Below are positions 16,266 to 27,402 of a stretch of 64,000 nt of DNA, piece by piece (the first letter of the stretch is position 1; every line of letters starts with the position of its first letter). The position numbers were made by a program, and so were the translations under genes. The notes beneath the pieces were generated by a model. That model did not search any database and was not told the origin of the DNA. It was given only the letters and a program-made list of their open reading frames with translations. The stretch is from Yersinia artesiana (GTDB lineage Bacteria > Pseudomonadota > Gammaproteobacteria > Enterobacterales > Enterobacteriaceae): contig NZ_CACVAD010000006.1 in NCBI RefSeq assembly GCF_902726545.1, forward strand, positions 46,768-110,767, given 5' to 3'.

Positions 16266-17563
16266 TCGTGAAAAAAAATGAAATGAACAATATAAAAGCG
16301 ATCCCAACAGGTTATAAGCAAACTGAGGCTGGGATAATCCCAGAGGATTGGGATGTATTTCTTTTAGGGGATGTATTTGATTTCAAAAATGGACTTAATA
16401 AAGGGAAAGAATACTTTGGAGTTGGAACTCCCATAATAAACTATATGGATGTTTACATTTCTGGAGGCATCTACTCCAGTTTTGTTCAAGGAAAAGTATT
16501 AGTTACTCAGGAAGAGAAAAAAAATTACAGCGCTCGCAAAGGAGATGTGTTTTTTACTCGGACATCAGAAACTGTCGAAGAGATTGGATTATCTTCTGTT
16601 CTATTAGATGAAATTAAAGATGCTGTCTTTAGTGGATTCATTCTGCGTGGCCGACAGAAAACAGATGTTTTCGTTCATAGCTTTATGAAGTATTGTTTTC
16701 GAGCTGAGAGTTTACGGAGACAAATTAAAAACACTGCCTCCTACACAACTAGAGCACTGACTAATGGCTCAATGCTGTCTAAGGTTATTGCGCCTGCCCC
16801 TAATAAAAAAGAGCAAAGTGCGATCGGCAAGGTACTTTCTGATACCGATACACTGATTACTGCCCTCGAGCAGTTAATCACAAAAAAAAAGGCCATCAAA
16901 ACCGCCACCATGCAACAACTGCTGAATGGTAGTACTCGCCTATCGCAATTTTCTAAATACTCAAATGGGAAGCTCAAGGGTTATAAAGTTAGTGAGCTAG
17001 GGAATATCCCTGAGGATTGGGCATTAGAGAGAATTGGGAGTTTACTATCCATTACAACAGGAGGTAAGAACACTCAAGACAAGATTGTAGATGGAAGCTA
17101 TCCTTTTTTTGTCCGCTCTCAAACGGTGGAAAAAATTAACTCATACTCATTTGATTGTGAGGGTGTGCTAACTGCTGGAGATGGTGTTGGCACAGGAAAA
17201 ATATTTCATTATATAAACGGCAAGTTTGACTTCCACCAAAGAGTTTATTTGATGTTCAACTTTTCCGATAAATTGGACGGCTACTTTTTTTATATCTTTT
17301 TCAGCAATAATTTCTATGATCGTATAATGTCGATGACAGCAAAATCTTCTGTGGATTCTGTGCGTCGAGAAATGATTGCTGACATGACTATGCTATTACC
17401 ACCAAAAGCTGAACAAATCGCAATCGCCAACATCCTCTCAGATATGGATGCTGAACTCACAGCGCTAGAGCAAAAACTCGCCAAGTTCCGCGATATAAAA
17501 CAAGGAATGATGCAACAGCTGCTGACCGGACGTATTCGTTTACCATTGGATCACCAGCCATGA
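16262..17563 (+). CDS. hsdS: Type I restriction-modification specificity subunit
   Basis: A full-length HsdS (433 residues from this start) with the standard two-half layout. The first target recognition domain spans about residues 10-185, the first conserved helix is LEQLITKKKAIKTATMQQLL (near 200-220), the second domain about 225-395, and the second helix LEQKLAKFRDIKQGMMQQLL lies near the C-terminus. The repeated MQQLL(N/T)G motif shows the internal duplication. I chose ATG 16262 because it forms the same ATGA overlap with hsdM seen at other junctions of the operon; 16256 is possible and adds two residues. The gene is more A+T-rich than hsdM, as expected for exchangeable specificity genes. 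Its DNA target cannot be read from sequence. Confidence 0.93.
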   Translation: MIVKKNEMNNIKAIPTGYKQTEAGIIPEDWDVFLLGDVFDFKNGLNKGKEYFGVGTPIINYMDVYISGGIYSSFVQGKVLVTQEEKKNYSARKGDVFFTRTSETVEEIGLSSVLLDEIKDAVFSGFILRGRQKTDVFVHSFMKYCFRAESLRRQIKNTASYTTRALTNGSMLSKVIAPAPNKKEQSAIGKVLSDTDTLITALEQLITKKKAIKTATMQQLLNGSTRLSQFSKYSNGKLKGYKVSELGNIPEDWALERIGSLLSITTGGKNTQDKIVDGSYPFFVRSQTVEKINSYSFDCEGVLTAGDGVGTGKIFHYINGKFDFHQRVYLMFNFSDKLDGYFFYIFFSNNFYDRIMSMTAKSSVDSVRREMIADMTMLLPPKAEQIAIANILSDMDAELTALEQKLAKFRDIKQGMMQQLLTGRIRLPLDHQP

Positions 17564-18993
17564 AACATACCCTTGATAAGACAGTTCTGTCGGTCAAGGG
17601 TCTACTGAGCCTGACTGACGTATCAATTCCTACCTATCAACGTCCTTATAAATGGACGGTGAAAAATATCAGCGAACTGTTTGCGGACATAAACAGTCAT
17701 CTCGATAAATCGGCCTACCGCTTGGGCTCAGTAGTGTTTCATCAAGCTGAGGGCGATGAAGAAAACAGACTTGATATCGTCGATGGCCAGCAACGAACAC
17801 TGACATTAATACTGGCCGTATGGGCCCTTATCGAAACCCGGCTTGCTGGGCTGGAACGTCAGGATTTGCAAGAAATTCTAACCCAGCTAAGGCCCTCCGT
17901 TGAAGGTTTTATGGTACGGCAACGCTTTGCTAGCCAAGTGTCGGAATACAATCTGTACCAAAATTATCAGGAGCTAAAACGCAGGGTTAACCACCGAGAA
18001 TTCAGCGAGCAGCATATTGATTTTCTTCTCAATCGCTGCCAGATGGTGGTCTTTGTGCTGACGGATCTGTCTGAAGCCTTTCAGTTCTTCGACTCACAAA
18101 ATGCCCGTGGACGGGATCTGGATCCTCACGATCTGCTTAAAGCCTTCCATCTACGTGAATTCGCTAGCCATGAGGTAGAATTAAAAGCTGCATCCGTTGC
18201 CCATTGGGAAGGATTGCCCAGTGATGACCTAGCTAATCTTTTCGCATCCTATCTCTACAGGGTACGTCAGTGGTCGCAGGGGAATTCCGCTCGTTTCTTT
18301 GGTAAGGATGAAGTCGGCCTATTTAAAGGGATCAATATTGACCAGATTGGCCAGTTCCCTTATGTGGAATCTTTGCGCATGGCTCACCATTTTGTGGATG
18401 ACTATAACAATCAGTACCAGCGCAAGATTGATGGCCAGAAAATGCGTTTCCCTTTCCATCTCGATCAGATGATTATCAATGGAAGACGCTTTTTCGAAAT
18501 GGCAGAACACTACCAGCAACAGGTATCGGCAATTATCTCATGTGAGCATGCTACCAGCCACACCCAACAACCTTTAGCAATTCAGGGCATAGTCCTGAGT
18601 GAAATGGCAACACAGATACTAAGAACGTTAAATAGCTATCGAAATCGCTATCGAACAGGGGATCAATATATACGCACCATGTTTGACTGTGCTCTGATCT
18701 TTTATATCGACAAATTTGGCGGGCAGTCCTTATCTGTAGCGATTGAAAAAAGCTTTATCTGGGCCTACAGATGCCGAATTCGGCAGCAAGTGGTACAACT
18801 TGCAACCATGGACAAGTATGTGCTGGATAACAATCTGTTCCGGGTGATCAAAGAAGCCAGAGTACCTGGCGATGTGCTATCTATGCCATTACTCACAATT
18901 CGGGCTTCAGAAAATAATAATAACCGCCGTACCGGTAACCATGAGCAAGATGAGCTGGTGAGGCTGTTCAAGGAGATGAACTACTATGAGTGA
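17560..18993 (+). CDS. DUF262 (GmrS-like) protein inside the type I R-M operon
   Basis: A 477-residue DUF262 protein. [10 protein letters not shown] near residues 23-32 and the DGQQR motif at 75-79 mark the ParB-like nucleotide-binding fold seen in GmrS and the N-terminus of Gmr[22 protein letters not shown] near 178-197 is the other conserved block. No DUF1524/HNH nuclease block is visible, so by itself it is probably the nucleotide-sensing or hydrolysing partner of the next gene. It overlaps hsdS by 4 bases and the next gene by 8, so the genes are translationally coupled. GmrSD enzymes are type IV nucleases that cut modified DNA; combination with a type I system suggests layered restriction. 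Confidence 0.9.
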   Translation: MKHTLDKTVLSVKGLLSLTDVSIPTYQRPYKWTVKNISELFADINSHLDKSAYRLGSVVFHQAEGDEENRLDIVDGQQRTLTLILAVWALIETRLAGLERQDLQEILTQLRPSVEGFMVRQRFASQVSEYNLYQNYQELKRRVNHREFSEQHIDFLLNRCQMVVFVLTDLSEAFQFFDSQNARGRDLDPHDLLKAFHLREFASHEVELKAASVAHWEGLPSDDLANLFASYLYRVRQWSQGNSARFFGKDEVGLFKGINIDQIGQFPYVESLRMAHHFVDDYNNQYQRKIDGQKMRFPFHLDQMIINGRRFFEMAEHYQQQVSAIISCEHATSHTQQPLAIQGIVLSEMATQILRTLNSYRNRYRTGDQYIRTMFDCALIFYIDKFGGQSLSVAIEKSFIWAYRCRIRQQVVQLATMDKYVLDNNLFRVIKEARVPGDVLSMPLLTIRASENNNNRRTGNHEQDELVRLFKEMNYYE

Positions 18994-21016
18994 TGCAAAG
19001 GTAACATCCTTTACGGTCAGATCATTACTGGGCGATGCATCTCGTTATCTTATCCCCATGTACCAGCGTAACTATGCCTGGGGAGAGGGTGAAATCACTC
19101 AACTTGTGCAGGACATACTCGACTACCAGCAAAAAAGCCTGCTTAGCCCATTCCCTCAAACTTACTACATCGGTACGTTGGTCGTGTTCACTCGTCCTGA
19201 TGGGCAGTCAGAGATAATCGACGGACAGCAGCGTTTCACTACCCTATCCCTTCTGGCGAACTGGTTAAAAAAACATGTTGGCTCCACGCTAGATATGAAC
19301 TGGTACCAGGGCATTAACTTAGGGTTTGAGAGCAGACCCAAGTCTGGCGAAACTTTTGCTCGTCTCTGGCAAGGTGTGGAACTGCATAAACTACGAAGCA
19401 AGGAATTTAATGAAGGGCTGATCAATGGCTATGAACTTATTGGCAAGGTACTACGCGACTTGAAATTAGTTGATGAGTCATTAATTCATTTTTGTACCTA
19501 TCTGTTCGACCATGTACAAATTGCCCGAATAGAAGTGCCTGCCGATACCGACCTCAATCATTTTTTTGAGGTGATGAACAACCGAGGCGAGCAACTTGAA
19601 AAACATGAGGTGGTGAAAGCGCGACTGATGGCTGTGCTCAACGAGATAACGGACCAGCAAGATCGGCAGAACAGCCTGAACACCCTCTCACGAGTTTGGG
19701 ATGCTTGCTCCAACATGGGACGTTATGTCCAGTACGGTTTTACACCAGCCGAACGTCATCAATTATTTGGGCAGGAAAATTGGGGGCAATTTGTGCCTGC
19801 TGATTTTAATTCTCTAGCTGACATGCTTATCCCATCGGCTTCGGAGCTTGGCACAAGAGAGAACCAAACAAACCGCACACTGGCTGACATTATCAAGTCA
19901 TCTTCAACCATAAGTGGTGATAGAGGTGAAGAAGATGAAGGTAGCTCAGAGCGTTTTAATAGTGTTATCAATTTCTCCAACTTCCTGCTCCATGTGTTGC
20001 GTGTCTGTAGCCAAACTGGAAAGGACAGAGTGGATGTTCCGCTTGATGACAAACAATTAATCGACCAGTTCGAACTTCGGTTATTAAAGCAGAATGACCC
20101 AGTTAAAGCGGTACAGAATTTCACCTTTGCACTTCTCAAATGCAAATATCTTTTTGATCAGTTCGTGATAAAACGAGAATTCGCTAAAGGTAGCGATGGG
20201 TGGAGCCTTAAGCGCCTGCGTTGGTATTCGGAAAAGAGCACCAGCTATACCAATACGTTTAATGAAGATGATGGTAGCTATGTAGAGATCAACCGACAGA
20301 TCTTGATGCTGCTTTCCGCATTCCACGTTTCAACCCCTACTCTGGTTTACAAACACTGGTTGAATGGGGCTTTGTTCTATCTGTTTAATGCCCATTCCGC
20401 TGTAAGCCAGATCGAAGCAAGGGAGTATCTCGAATATCTGGAGCATCTTGCCTCCGCATTTGTCTTTCAGAACTTCCTGGCAGAAGAAACGCCAAAATCA
20501 TATTTTGAGATTATCTACGGCAATGAGTCACATATCCAACCTGTTGTACTGCCAGATCAGATTCAGAAGAAGATGCGCTTTGGTACGATAGCAAACAACT
20601 TGGTATTCAATTACCTGGACTACTTACTCTGGTGTCGTGACAGAAATAAAGCTGAGATAGTCAAACGTTTTGAATTTACCTTCCGAAGTTCGGTAGAGCA
20701 TTTCTATCCTCAGCACCCCATGGATGGCTACAGGACATTACCAGATACATCGTTGCATACCTTCGGCAACCTCAGTCTGATTAGCCACAGCAAAAATTCA
20801 CGACTTAGCAACTTCCAGCCAAAACAAAAGCAAGAGCATTTCGAAGCGAGCCTTGAACGTAATGAAATCGATAGCCTGAAATTGCTCGCAATGATCGAGC
20901 TGATGAAGAAGAACAATCAGTGGGGCGAGGAGGAAATCGTCACTCACGAAGCGGAAATGCTGGCAGTGTTAACCGGTGCCGGTGGTATGGATAGCGTATT
21001 TAAGGAGGTGTTATGA
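18986..21016 (+). CDS. DUF262-DUF1524 (GmrSD-like) nuclease inside the type I R-M operon
   Basis: A 676-residue protein. The N-terminal DUF262 domain has [14 protein letters not shown] (about 23-36), DGQQR at 79-83 and [20 protein letters not shown] near 192-211. The C-terminal DUF1524 His-Me-finger nuclease has E571-H572 in [10 protein letters not shown], followed by [17 protein letters not shown], the expected His and Asn residues. It therefore looks catalytically complete, unlike the DUF262-only protein before it. It overlaps both neighbours (8 bases with the DUF262 gene, 4 with hsdR). The likely role is restriction of modified phage DNA, possibly gated by nucleotide; substrate not known. 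Confidence 0.92.
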   Translation: MSDAKVTSFTVRSLLGDASRYLIPMYQRNYAWGEGEITQLVQDILDYQQKSLLSPFPQTYYIGTLVVFTRPDGQSEIIDGQQRFTTLSLLANWLKKHVGSTLDMNWYQGINLGFESRPKSGETFARLWQGVELHKLRSKEFNEGLINGYELIGKVLRDLKLVDESLIHFCTYLFDHVQIARIEVPADTDLNHFFEVMNNRGEQLEKHEVVKARLMAVLNEITDQQDRQNSLNTLSRVWDACSNMGRYVQYGFTPAERHQLFGQENWGQFVPADFNSLADMLIPSASELGTRENQTNRTLADIIKSSSTISGDRGEEDEGSSERFNSVINFSNFLLHVLRVCSQTGKDRVDVPLDDKQLIDQFELRLLKQNDPVKAVQNFTFALLKCKYLFDQFVIKREFAKGSDGWSLKRLRWYSEKSTSYTNTFNEDDGSYVEINRQILMLLSAFHVSTPTLVYKHWLNGALFYLFNAHSAVSQIEAREYLEYLEHLASAFVFQNFLAEETPKSYFEIIYGNESHIQPVVLPDQIQKKMRFGTIANNLVFNYLDYLLWCRDRNKAEIVKRFEFTFRSSVEHFYPQHPMDGYRTLPDTSLHTFGNLSLISHSKNSRLSNFQPKQKQEHFEASLERNEIDSLKLLAMIELMKKNNQWGEEEIVTHEAEMLAVLTGAGGMDSVFKEVL

Positions 21017-24000
21017 ATAATGTCGGCCAGCGTGAACGCATAACACAAAAACGTGTTATCCAACTATTCACCAAGCACTTAGGTTATCGCTATCTGGGAA
21101 ACTGGCATAAACGCGAAGATAACCGCAACATCGAACCTGGCTTAGTCTCTGCCTGGCTAACAAAATGTGGCGTATCAGAAATGCTTATCGACCGTGTATT
21201 GCGACAACTTGATCGAGCCGCAAGTCTCGGTGAAGGCCGTATCCTCTATGATGCCAACAAGGAGGTCTATCGCCTGTTGCGCTACGGTGTGAAGGATAAG
21301 GAAGTTGCAGGCGAGCAGAACCAGACCATCTGGCTGGTGGACTGGAAAAATCCAGAAGTGAATGATTTTGCTATTGCTGAAGAAGTAACACACAAAGGCG
21401 AAAATAAGAAACGCCCGGATCTGGTTCTGTATGTTAACGGTATTGCACTTGGTGTGATTGAGCTGAAACGTTCTACAGTGTCAGTTTCAGAAGGTATACG
21501 CCAAAACCTCGATAACCAGCAAAAAGCATTTATCCGTAACTTCTTCACCACTATCCAATTGGTGATGGCCGGTAATGATTTAGAAGGGCTTCGCTATGGT
21601 GTAATCGAAACACCGGAGAAATATTATCTCCAATGGAAAGAAGCCGCTGAGTCCCCCCATTCCAACATGCTCGATCGTCATCTGGTCCAGATATGTAATA
21701 AACAGCGCCTGCTGGAATTGATCCATGACTTTATCGTCTTTGATGCTGGGGTGAAAAAAACCTGCCGCCATAACCAGTATTTTGGCGTCGCTGCAACGAA
21801 ACCTTTTATTCAGCGCAATGAAGGCGGCATCATCTGGCATACCCAGGGCAGCGGTAAAAGTCTGACTATGGTTTGGCTGGCAAAATGGATCAGAGAAAAT
21901 ATCACCGATAGTAGAGTGCTGATCATAACCGACCGCACAGAGCTAGATGAACAAATCGAAAAAGTCTTCAACGGCGTGGAAGAGGAAATCCTTCGCACCC
22001 GAAGCGGAGCAGATTTGGTAACTCGCCTTAATCAAACCAAACCCTGGCTTATATGTTCGCTAGTACATAAATTCGGCCGTCACGAAGAGGATGACATAGA
22101 GGCCGACACTGACGATTTCATCGAACAAATGAAACGAAGTATTCCTGCCGATTTTAGCCCGAAGGGAAAATTGTTCGTATTTGTGGATGAGTGCCACCGA
22201 ACCCAGTCCGGCAAATTGCATTCGGCAATGAAAAGCATACTTCCAGATGCGCAGTTTATCGGCTTCACTGGCACCCCACTGATGAAGAAAGACAAGAAGA
22301 AGTCAGTCGAAATCTTCGGGCCCTATATTCACACTTATAAATTCGACGAAGCAGTGAATGATGGGGTTGTGCTGGATTTACGCTACGAGGCTCGTGACAT
22401 CGATCAACGAGTGAAATCTCAGAAAAAAGTCGACCAGTGGTTTGATGCCAAAACCTCTAAACTATCTCGCCTTGGTCAGCAGCAACTCAAACAGAAATGG
22501 GCTTCAATGCAGAAGCTGTTGTCGAGTCGCTCGCGACTGGAACAGATTGTGGCTGATATCCTTCTCGATTTTGAACAAAAACCACGACTCGCCAACGGTT
22601 GCGGTAATGCCATGTTGGTCTGTTCTAGTGTTTATCAGGCCTGCAAGTGCTATGAGATGTTCAGTGAGGCAGGTTTCGCCGGTAGATGTGCCATCGTCAC
22701 TAGCTATCAACCGAATGTCAGTGAGATTAAAGGCGAGGAAAGTGGTGAAGGGCTGACTGAGAAACTAGCCAAGTACAACATCTATCGCAAAATGCTTGCG
22801 GAGTATTTTGAGCAGCCGGAGGCTGAGGCAGCCAAACGCGTGAGTGATTTTGAAAAAGAGGTCAAACAACGCTTTATCAAAGAACCTGGCCAGATGCGCC
22901 TATTGATAGTCGTTGATAAGTTATTGACTGGGTTTGATGCCCCCTCTGCTACTTACCTTTATATCGACAAAAAAATGGCTGACCATAACCTCTTCCAGGC
23001 GATCTGCCGGGTTAATCGACTGGATGGGGAGGACAAAGAATACGGTTATATTGTCGACTATAAAGATCTTTTCCGCTCACTGGAAAAAACAGTTCAGGAC
23101 TACACCGCAGAAGCTTTTGATGGCTACGACAAAGAAGATGTAGCCGGATTACTGAAAGATCGTTTGCAACAGGCCAAAATTGATTTGGATGGCGCGCTTG
23201 ACGCAGTTCGCACTCTTTGCGAACCAGTTCGGATGCCACGACATCAGCTAGATTATCAGCACTATTTCTGTGGTGAACCCGGTGCAGTAGCCGAAGAATT
23301 ATCCGAGAAAGAAGCGTTACGACTAACACTTTATCAATCTGTGGCGAGGCTTATCCGCACTTTCACTGGTCTGGCAGGTGAACTGACAGATGCTGGCTAT
23401 AGTGAGCAGCAGGCAGAGAAAATCCGCCTCGAAGTTGAGTTTTACTCGAAAGTTCGCGATGAAATCAAAATAGCAAGTGGCGATCTCGTGGATATGAAGC
23501 AGTTCGAGCCAGGTATGCGGCAGATGCTAGATCTTTGGGTGGATGCCGATCCTAGTGAAACGCTGATGGACTTTGAGCAGCTAGGGCTACTTGAGCTGAT
23601 TATTGAACGCGGAGAAGATGCACTGGATGGACTTCCAGCCGACATGCGTGGCAATCAGGAGGCCATGGCTGAAGCGATTGAAAATAACGTTCGCAGAACC
23701 ATTGTTGATGAAAATCCGGTCAACCCGAAATACTACGAAAAAATGTCGGTGTTGCTTGATGAACTGATCGCACTTCGTCGTCAACAGGCTATCTCCTATC
23801 AAGAGTATCTGGAGCACGTACGTGAACTAGCGAAGCAGGTTAAACATCCACAGTCAGATAGTAAAAGTACTTATCCAGCAAGCATTGATACTCTCGCCAA
23901 GAAAGCGTTGTATGACAACCTCGGGCAGGATGAAGTGTTAGTTATAAAGATAGATACTGCAGTACGCCACACTAAAAAGGCCGACTGGTATGGAGATCGT

Positions 24001-24108
24001 TTTAAAGAGCGTGAGATCAGCTTCGCTATCGCGGAAGAAATTAAAGGTTATGCAGTGACGGTCGCAGATGTGATGAAACTGGTGAAGACGCAGAAGGAGT
24101 ATCGCTAA
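21013..24108 (+). CDS. hsdR: Type I restriction endonuclease subunit
   Basis: A 1031-residue HsdR. The N-terminal PD-(D/E)xK nuclease reads [20 protein letters not shown] (about 134-153, with D136 and ExK). The superfamily-2 helicase motor follows: Walker A TQGSGKS near 280, DECH at 392-395, FTGTP near 418 and the arginine-finger motif QAICRVNR near 660. The C-terminal helical region binds the methylase complex. All motifs are intact, so the system is probably active. It overlaps the DUF1524 gene by 4 bases and shares one base with the metallopeptidase gene. It cuts unmethylated DNA after ATP-driven translocation. Confidence 0.95.
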   Translation: MNNVGQRERITQKRVIQLFTKHLGYRYLGNWHKREDNRNIEPGLVSAWLTKCGVSEMLIDRVLRQLDRAASLGEGRILYDANKEVYRLLRYGVKDKEVAGEQNQTIWLVDWKNPEVNDFAIAEEVTHKGENKKRPDLVLYVNGIALGVIELKRSTVSVSEGIRQNLDNQQKAFIRNFFTTIQLVMAGNDLEGLRYGVIETPEKYYLQWKEAAESPHSNMLDRHLVQICNKQRLLELIHDFIVFDAGVKKTCRHNQYFGVAATKPFIQRNEGGIIWHTQGSGKSLTMVWLAKWIRENITDSRVLIITDRTELDEQIEKVFNGVEEEILRTRSGADLVTRLNQTKPWLICSLVHKFGRHEEDDIEADTDDFIEQMKRSIPADFSPKGKLFVFVDECHRTQSGKLHSAMKSILPDAQFIGFTGTPLMKKDKKKSVEIFGPYIHTYKFDEAVNDGVVLDLRYEARDIDQRVKSQKKVDQWFDAKTSKLSRLGQQQLKQKWASMQKLLSSRSRLEQIVADILLDFEQKPRLANGCGNAMLVCSSVYQACKCYEMFSEAGFAGRCAIVTSYQPNVSEIKGEESGEGLTEKLAKYNIYRKMLAEYFEQPEAEAAKRVSDFEKEVKQRFIKEPGQMRLLIVVDKLLTGFDAPSATYLYIDKKMADHNLFQAICRVNRLDGEDKEYGYIVDYKDLFRSLEKTVQDYTAEAFDGYDKEDVAGLLKDRLQQAKIDLDGALDAVRTLCEPVRMPRHQLDYQHYFCGEPGAVAEELSEKEALRLTLYQSVARLIRTFTGLAGELTDAGYSEQQAEKIRLEVEFYSKVRDEIKIASGDLVDMKQFEPGMRQMLDLWVDADPSETLMDFEQLGLLELIIERGEDALDGLPADMRGNQEAMAEAIENNVRRTIVDENPVNPKYYEKMSVLLDELIALRRQQAISYQEYLEHVRELAKQVKHPQSDSKSTYPASIDTLAKKALYDNLGQDEVLVIKIDTAVRHTKKADWYGDRFKEREISFAIAEEIKGYAVTVADVMKLVKTQKEYR

Positions 24109-24821
24109 TGCCTTTGGTTACCATTGGTGAGCTAACTCTGGATTTACAGCGTAAAAAAATTAAAAACCTGCATATCAGCGTACTGCCTCCGGATGGCCGA
24201 GTAAGGGTATCGGCCCCCGTCTCACTGTCAGACACCGCTATTAGGATGGCTGTAGTAAGAAGGCTGGTATGGATCCGACAGCAGCAAGCACAATTTCAGG
24301 CTCAGCCCCGCCAAAGTGAACGAGAGATGTGCAGTGGCGAGACCCACTACCTCTGGGGAAAGGGATATCGGCTGGATGTAGTTTTGGTAGATAAGTCCGC
24401 TGAGGTGAAACTTCAGGGCGGTTGGATACGCATGAAGGTACCTCCACATTACGACACAGCCCAACGGGAAGCCGTTCTCAACCAATGGTATCGTAGCATT
24501 TTGAAACAAAGACTGCCTAAGTTAATGGCAAAATGGCAGCCCGAGATGAAGGTTGAAGCGAGCTTTGTTGGTATCAAGCGAATGAAGACTAAGTGGGGTA
24601 GCTGCAACCCTCAGTCTGCGCGTGTCTGGATCAATCTCGAACTGGTTAAAAAGCCTCCTGAATGCCTTGAATTCATTGTGGTCCACGAACTCGTTCATCT
24701 TCATGAACGTAAGCACAATGAGCGTTTTATCGGCCTGATGAACATGTACCTACCGAACTGGCGAGAACACAGAGCAAAGTTGAATAAGATGCCCTTGGCT
24801 TATAATCATTGGGGGTATTGA
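24108..24821 (+). CDS. YgjP-like (DUF45) zinc metallopeptidase
   Basis: A 237-residue protein of the YgjP/WLM-SprT-like group. The zinc motif is H193-E-L-V-H197 with a third ligand at H203 (RKHNERF). The family signature KTKWGSCNP lies at 160-168 just ahead. It shares the last base of the hsdR stop codon (TAATG) and ends the operon. Genes of this family are frequently found directly after hsdR. The role in restriction is not established; control of HsdR turnover, or processing of protein on DNA as in SprT, are possible. The motifs are intact. Confidence 0.9.
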   Translation: MPLVTIGELTLDLQRKKIKNLHISVLPPDGRVRVSAPVSLSDTAIRMAVVRRLVWIRQQQAQFQAQPRQSEREMCSGETHYLWGKGYRLDVVLVDKSAEVKLQGGWIRMKVPPHYDTAQREAVLNQWYRSILKQRLPKLMAKWQPEMKVEASFVGIKRMKTKWGSCNPQSARVWINLELVKKPPECLEFIVVHELVHLHERKHNERFIGLMNMYLPNWREHRAKLNKMPLAYNHWGY

Positions 24822-24836
24822 AGTTTAATCAGAAAG

Positions 24837-24860
24837 TGGTTGATACTATTGCATCAACCA
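24837..24860. terminator. Hairpin between convergent genes
   Basis: TGGTTGAT and ATCAACCA form a perfect 8-bp stem with an 8-base loop between the metallopeptidase stop (24821) and the broken hsdM end (24867). Short T-tracts lie on both sides, so it could act as a weak bidirectional terminator. Confidence 0.5.
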
Positions 24861-24866
24861 TTTCCA

Positions 24867-26348
24867 TCAATTATCAATAAAATATTTCATTTCATTTTCT
24901 AATTCATGCAATGTTGATAGTAGTTCTTCACGTTGTTGACGTAAGCTCTTAAGATCGACAGGAGCAAACTCTTCATGCTTCTTAACATATCGAGATATGT
25001 TTAAGTTATAATCGTTTTGACGAATTTCATCTAGATAAGCCACATGCGAAAAGCTATCAACACTCATCCTTTCAAAGTAGCATTTTGATATTTTCCCAAT
25101 AATTTCGCTTGTAATTAAATTACGCCCTTTTACAGGTTTAGCCAAATCAGATGCGTCAATAAATATGACATTGGAGTTCTTTCTATCTTTCCTAAAGATC
25201 AAAATGACAGTTGGTATCCCTGTCCCAGGAAGAAGTCTATCTGGTAGACCGATTACCGCATCCAATAACCCTTCATCAACTAAATTTTTCCTTATGATCT
25301 CTTCTTGACCTCCACGGAATAATACTCCGTGAGAAACTAGTATGGCCATTCTCCCAGTTGCACTCTTAAGTGTTGAAACCATGTGCAAAATAAATGCATA
25401 ATCACCCTTATTCTGAGGTGGGAAACCTAAATTAAAACGACCATAACTATCACGTACTAAATCATCATAATTCCAACCGCTAATATTTAACGGAGGGTTA
25501 GAAGCAACCACATCAAACTTCATCAACCTATTATCGGAATCTAGAAAATGTGGATTAGATATAATATCACCCCATTCTACTCTGCTATTCATCTCGTTAT
25601 GCAGAAGCATATTAATTTTAGCCAAGATCCAACTAGATCTATTAAACTCCTGGCCGAACAATATATAATCATTGCTTCCATAGGAGTTTTCTATTTTTTC
25701 TCCTAAGGTAATTAAAAGAGAACCTGAACCGCAAATGGGGTCACAAATTTTATCTCCTAGTTTAGGCTGTAGTAATTCTGCAATTAACCATGAAACACCT
25801 TCTGGAGTATAAAACTCTGAATTTCGGCCATTAGAATCAGATGAAAATTTTTCAAAAAGATAACTACAAGCAACTTTTATCTTGTTAAAACCATCTTACC
25901 TATAACTAAAATCCATTTCAGGACGCGCAAAAATAGTGAGTAAATCATTAAGCATCCTATCTCTTTCTGATCTTTCACCAAAATTAACTGACGCGAACTG
26001 CATAGACTCGAATAAATAACTACCTCTACTTTTACAGACCGAGTCAATAGCCTGATCAATTAGTCTCAACGAGTCATCAATTCTCTCACCGATATATCCA
26101 CCATGTTTATTAGCCTCATGATATATATGATAAAAATCAGAACCTTCTGGAACTCGAGAGACAATTCCCAGCAACTCAGAATAGCTTCCAGGAATAGAAT
26201 TTTCCGCGAAGCTATTCTTCATATCAGAAATATATTTAAGCAATAAAATTGAAAATATATAATCTTGATAAGCAGATAAGTCAACTTTCTTTCTTAACAA
26301 ATCACAAGCCTGCCAAAGTGATTTACGGAGTGCCATCATTTCACTCAT
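24867..26348 (-). pseudogene. hsdM: Second type I methyltransferase hsdM, interrupted by one in-frame stop
   Basis: From ATG 26348 (MMALRKSLWQACDLLRKKVDL) the frame runs 150 codons to TAA at 25896-25898. It then continues in the same frame through SEFYTPEGVSWLIAELL, the AdoMet motif DPICGSGSLLI, the catalytic NPPL and LVSHGVLFRGG to the end at 24867, for 493 codons in all. Everything before and after the stop aligns with the HsdM family, so one nonsense substitution (from CAA, GAA, AAA or another sense codon) breaks an otherwise full-length gene. A TTG at 25661 could start a C-terminal fragment, but that fragment lacks the AdoMet motif. It overlaps the half-size hsdS by 8 bases. The DNA is more A+T-rich than the intact hsd operon. 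Confidence 0.85.
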
Positions 26349-26943
26349 TTTCTAACCCCTCGTTATTAATGATACTTTCACATATACCATCAAAGAGCAC
26401 ATCGCCATTCTGTATTAGTAAATTATAAATGATTTTTTGTTTAATCCAATTTCTATTAATAAAACCAATCTTATCTTGCTCTTTCAAAGCTGGGAGTTTA
26501 ACAGTCATTTTAGAAATTGTTTTTGAACTAATTTTACTAATACTAGTACCTTCACTCAAACTACGAATATATTTACTTCCAGAAGTAGAGTTTATATACC
26601 AATGTAAATAATGTGGTAGTATTATATTTTCATTACATCTAATCACTGCTAACTGATTGGACGTAATAATTGGCTTATCTGGATTCCCTTCGATAATTCC
26701 AGCTGAAAACACAGGCCCCCGCAGACGTAATAAAATATCATTAGGGAAAAGATAATGTTTCTCGGGATTACCTTCTGGGATAACAGAGGTTAAACCACCA
26801 AGATCTAGAATGCCATCAAGTCCAATATCTTTCGTCTGAATAAGATAACAAGAGCCTTGCTCACCAGCATCTTGTATCGCCGATTTAAAGGGCATCCCTA
26901 AGCGGATCTCTGCAACACTCTCTAATGTAACAATTTTATGCAT
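26341..26943 (-). CDS. hsdS: Half-size type I specificity (HsdS-like) protein
   Basis: A protein of about 200 residues with one target recognition domain (starts MHKIVTLESVAEIRLGMPF; ends with a helix near LKEQDKIGFINRNWIKQKII). Standard HsdS has two such halves, so this one would have to dimerise, as half-S proteins of some type I-like and BcgI-like methylases do. It precedes and overlaps the broken hsdM by 8 bases. The start at 26943 gives the family N-terminus; an in-frame ATG at 26994 adds 17 residues, and a GGGAGA/TCTCCC hairpin (26954-26969) lies between the two starts. No hsdR partner is nearby, so this was probably an orphan modification unit. Confidence 0.78.
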   Translation of the reverse strand: MHKIVTLESVAEIRLGMPFKSAIQDAGEQGSCYLIQTKDIGLDGILDLGGLTSVIPEGNPEKHYLFPNDILLRLRGPVFSAGIIEGNPDKPIITSNQLAVIRCNENIILPHYLHWYINSTSGSKYIRSLSEGTSISKISSKTISKMTVKLPALKEQDKIGFINRNWIKQKIIYNLLIQNGDVLFDGICESIINNEGLENE

Positions 26944-26959
26944 AATTAAGTTAGGGAGA

Positions 26960-27166
26960 TTACTCTCCCTTTTCTCCAGTAGTTTTAAGCACAATTGAGT
27001 GTTTCCAATTCACATCCCCCATACGTACGTCGAAATCCATCCGCAATGAAGAAATGGATAACGCGTGTATCAGCATGACGATACACACCACGCCTCCCCT
27101 CTTACTCATTGACTTTTTACGCAGGGGTTGATATTTTTTCTCATTCATTTTCTTAGAGCCTCTCAT
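26960..27166 (-). CDS. Small basic protein of uncertain reality (68 aa)
   Basis: A 68-codon frame directly upstream of the half-hsdS gene. The N-terminus is strongly basic (MRGSKKMNEKKYQPLRKKSMSKRGG); a hydrophobic stretch VVCIVMLIHALSI follows, which could be one membrane helix, then a polar tail. I know no such family. It overlaps the alternative longer start of hsdS. It may be real but could also be chance. Confidence 0.3.
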   Translation of the reverse strand: MRGSKKMNEKKYQPLRKKSMSKRGGVVCIVMLIHALSISSLRMDFDVRMGDVNWKHSIVLKTTGEKGE

Positions 27167-27188
27167 AGCGGTTTTGAGCAGAATGTTA

Positions 27189-27311
27189 AGAGTAAATAGC
27201 AGCGGGAACTGTTATTTACTCACTCTCTCACTTTGTAGTAGCCATCTACTACAAAGTGAAAAGACTACAGCAGCCTATACGCTTACAAAGCAATAGTAGG
27301 GCCGTACTATT
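27189..27311. repeat. Three stacked hairpins next to the integrase gene
   Basis: First, GAGTAAATA/TATTTACTC (27190-27221) extends inward by CAG/CTG after one mismatch. Second, a perfect 14-bp stem TCACTTTGTAGTAG / CTACTACAAAGTGA (27228-27259) has a 4-base loop. Third, AATAGTA/TACTATT (27292-27311) is followed by TTTTATG and could be a plus-strand terminator. They fill the gap downstream of the integrase gene stop (27403, minus) and upstream of the small 68-aa frame. Confidence 0.65.
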
Positions 27312-27402
27312 TTTATGTAATGATTGAACATAGTGCTCCACCGAACTGCTAACCTTATGAGAGGTATCACTTTTTAACGAAAAACAAAGCTACCTTGATT
27401 AT

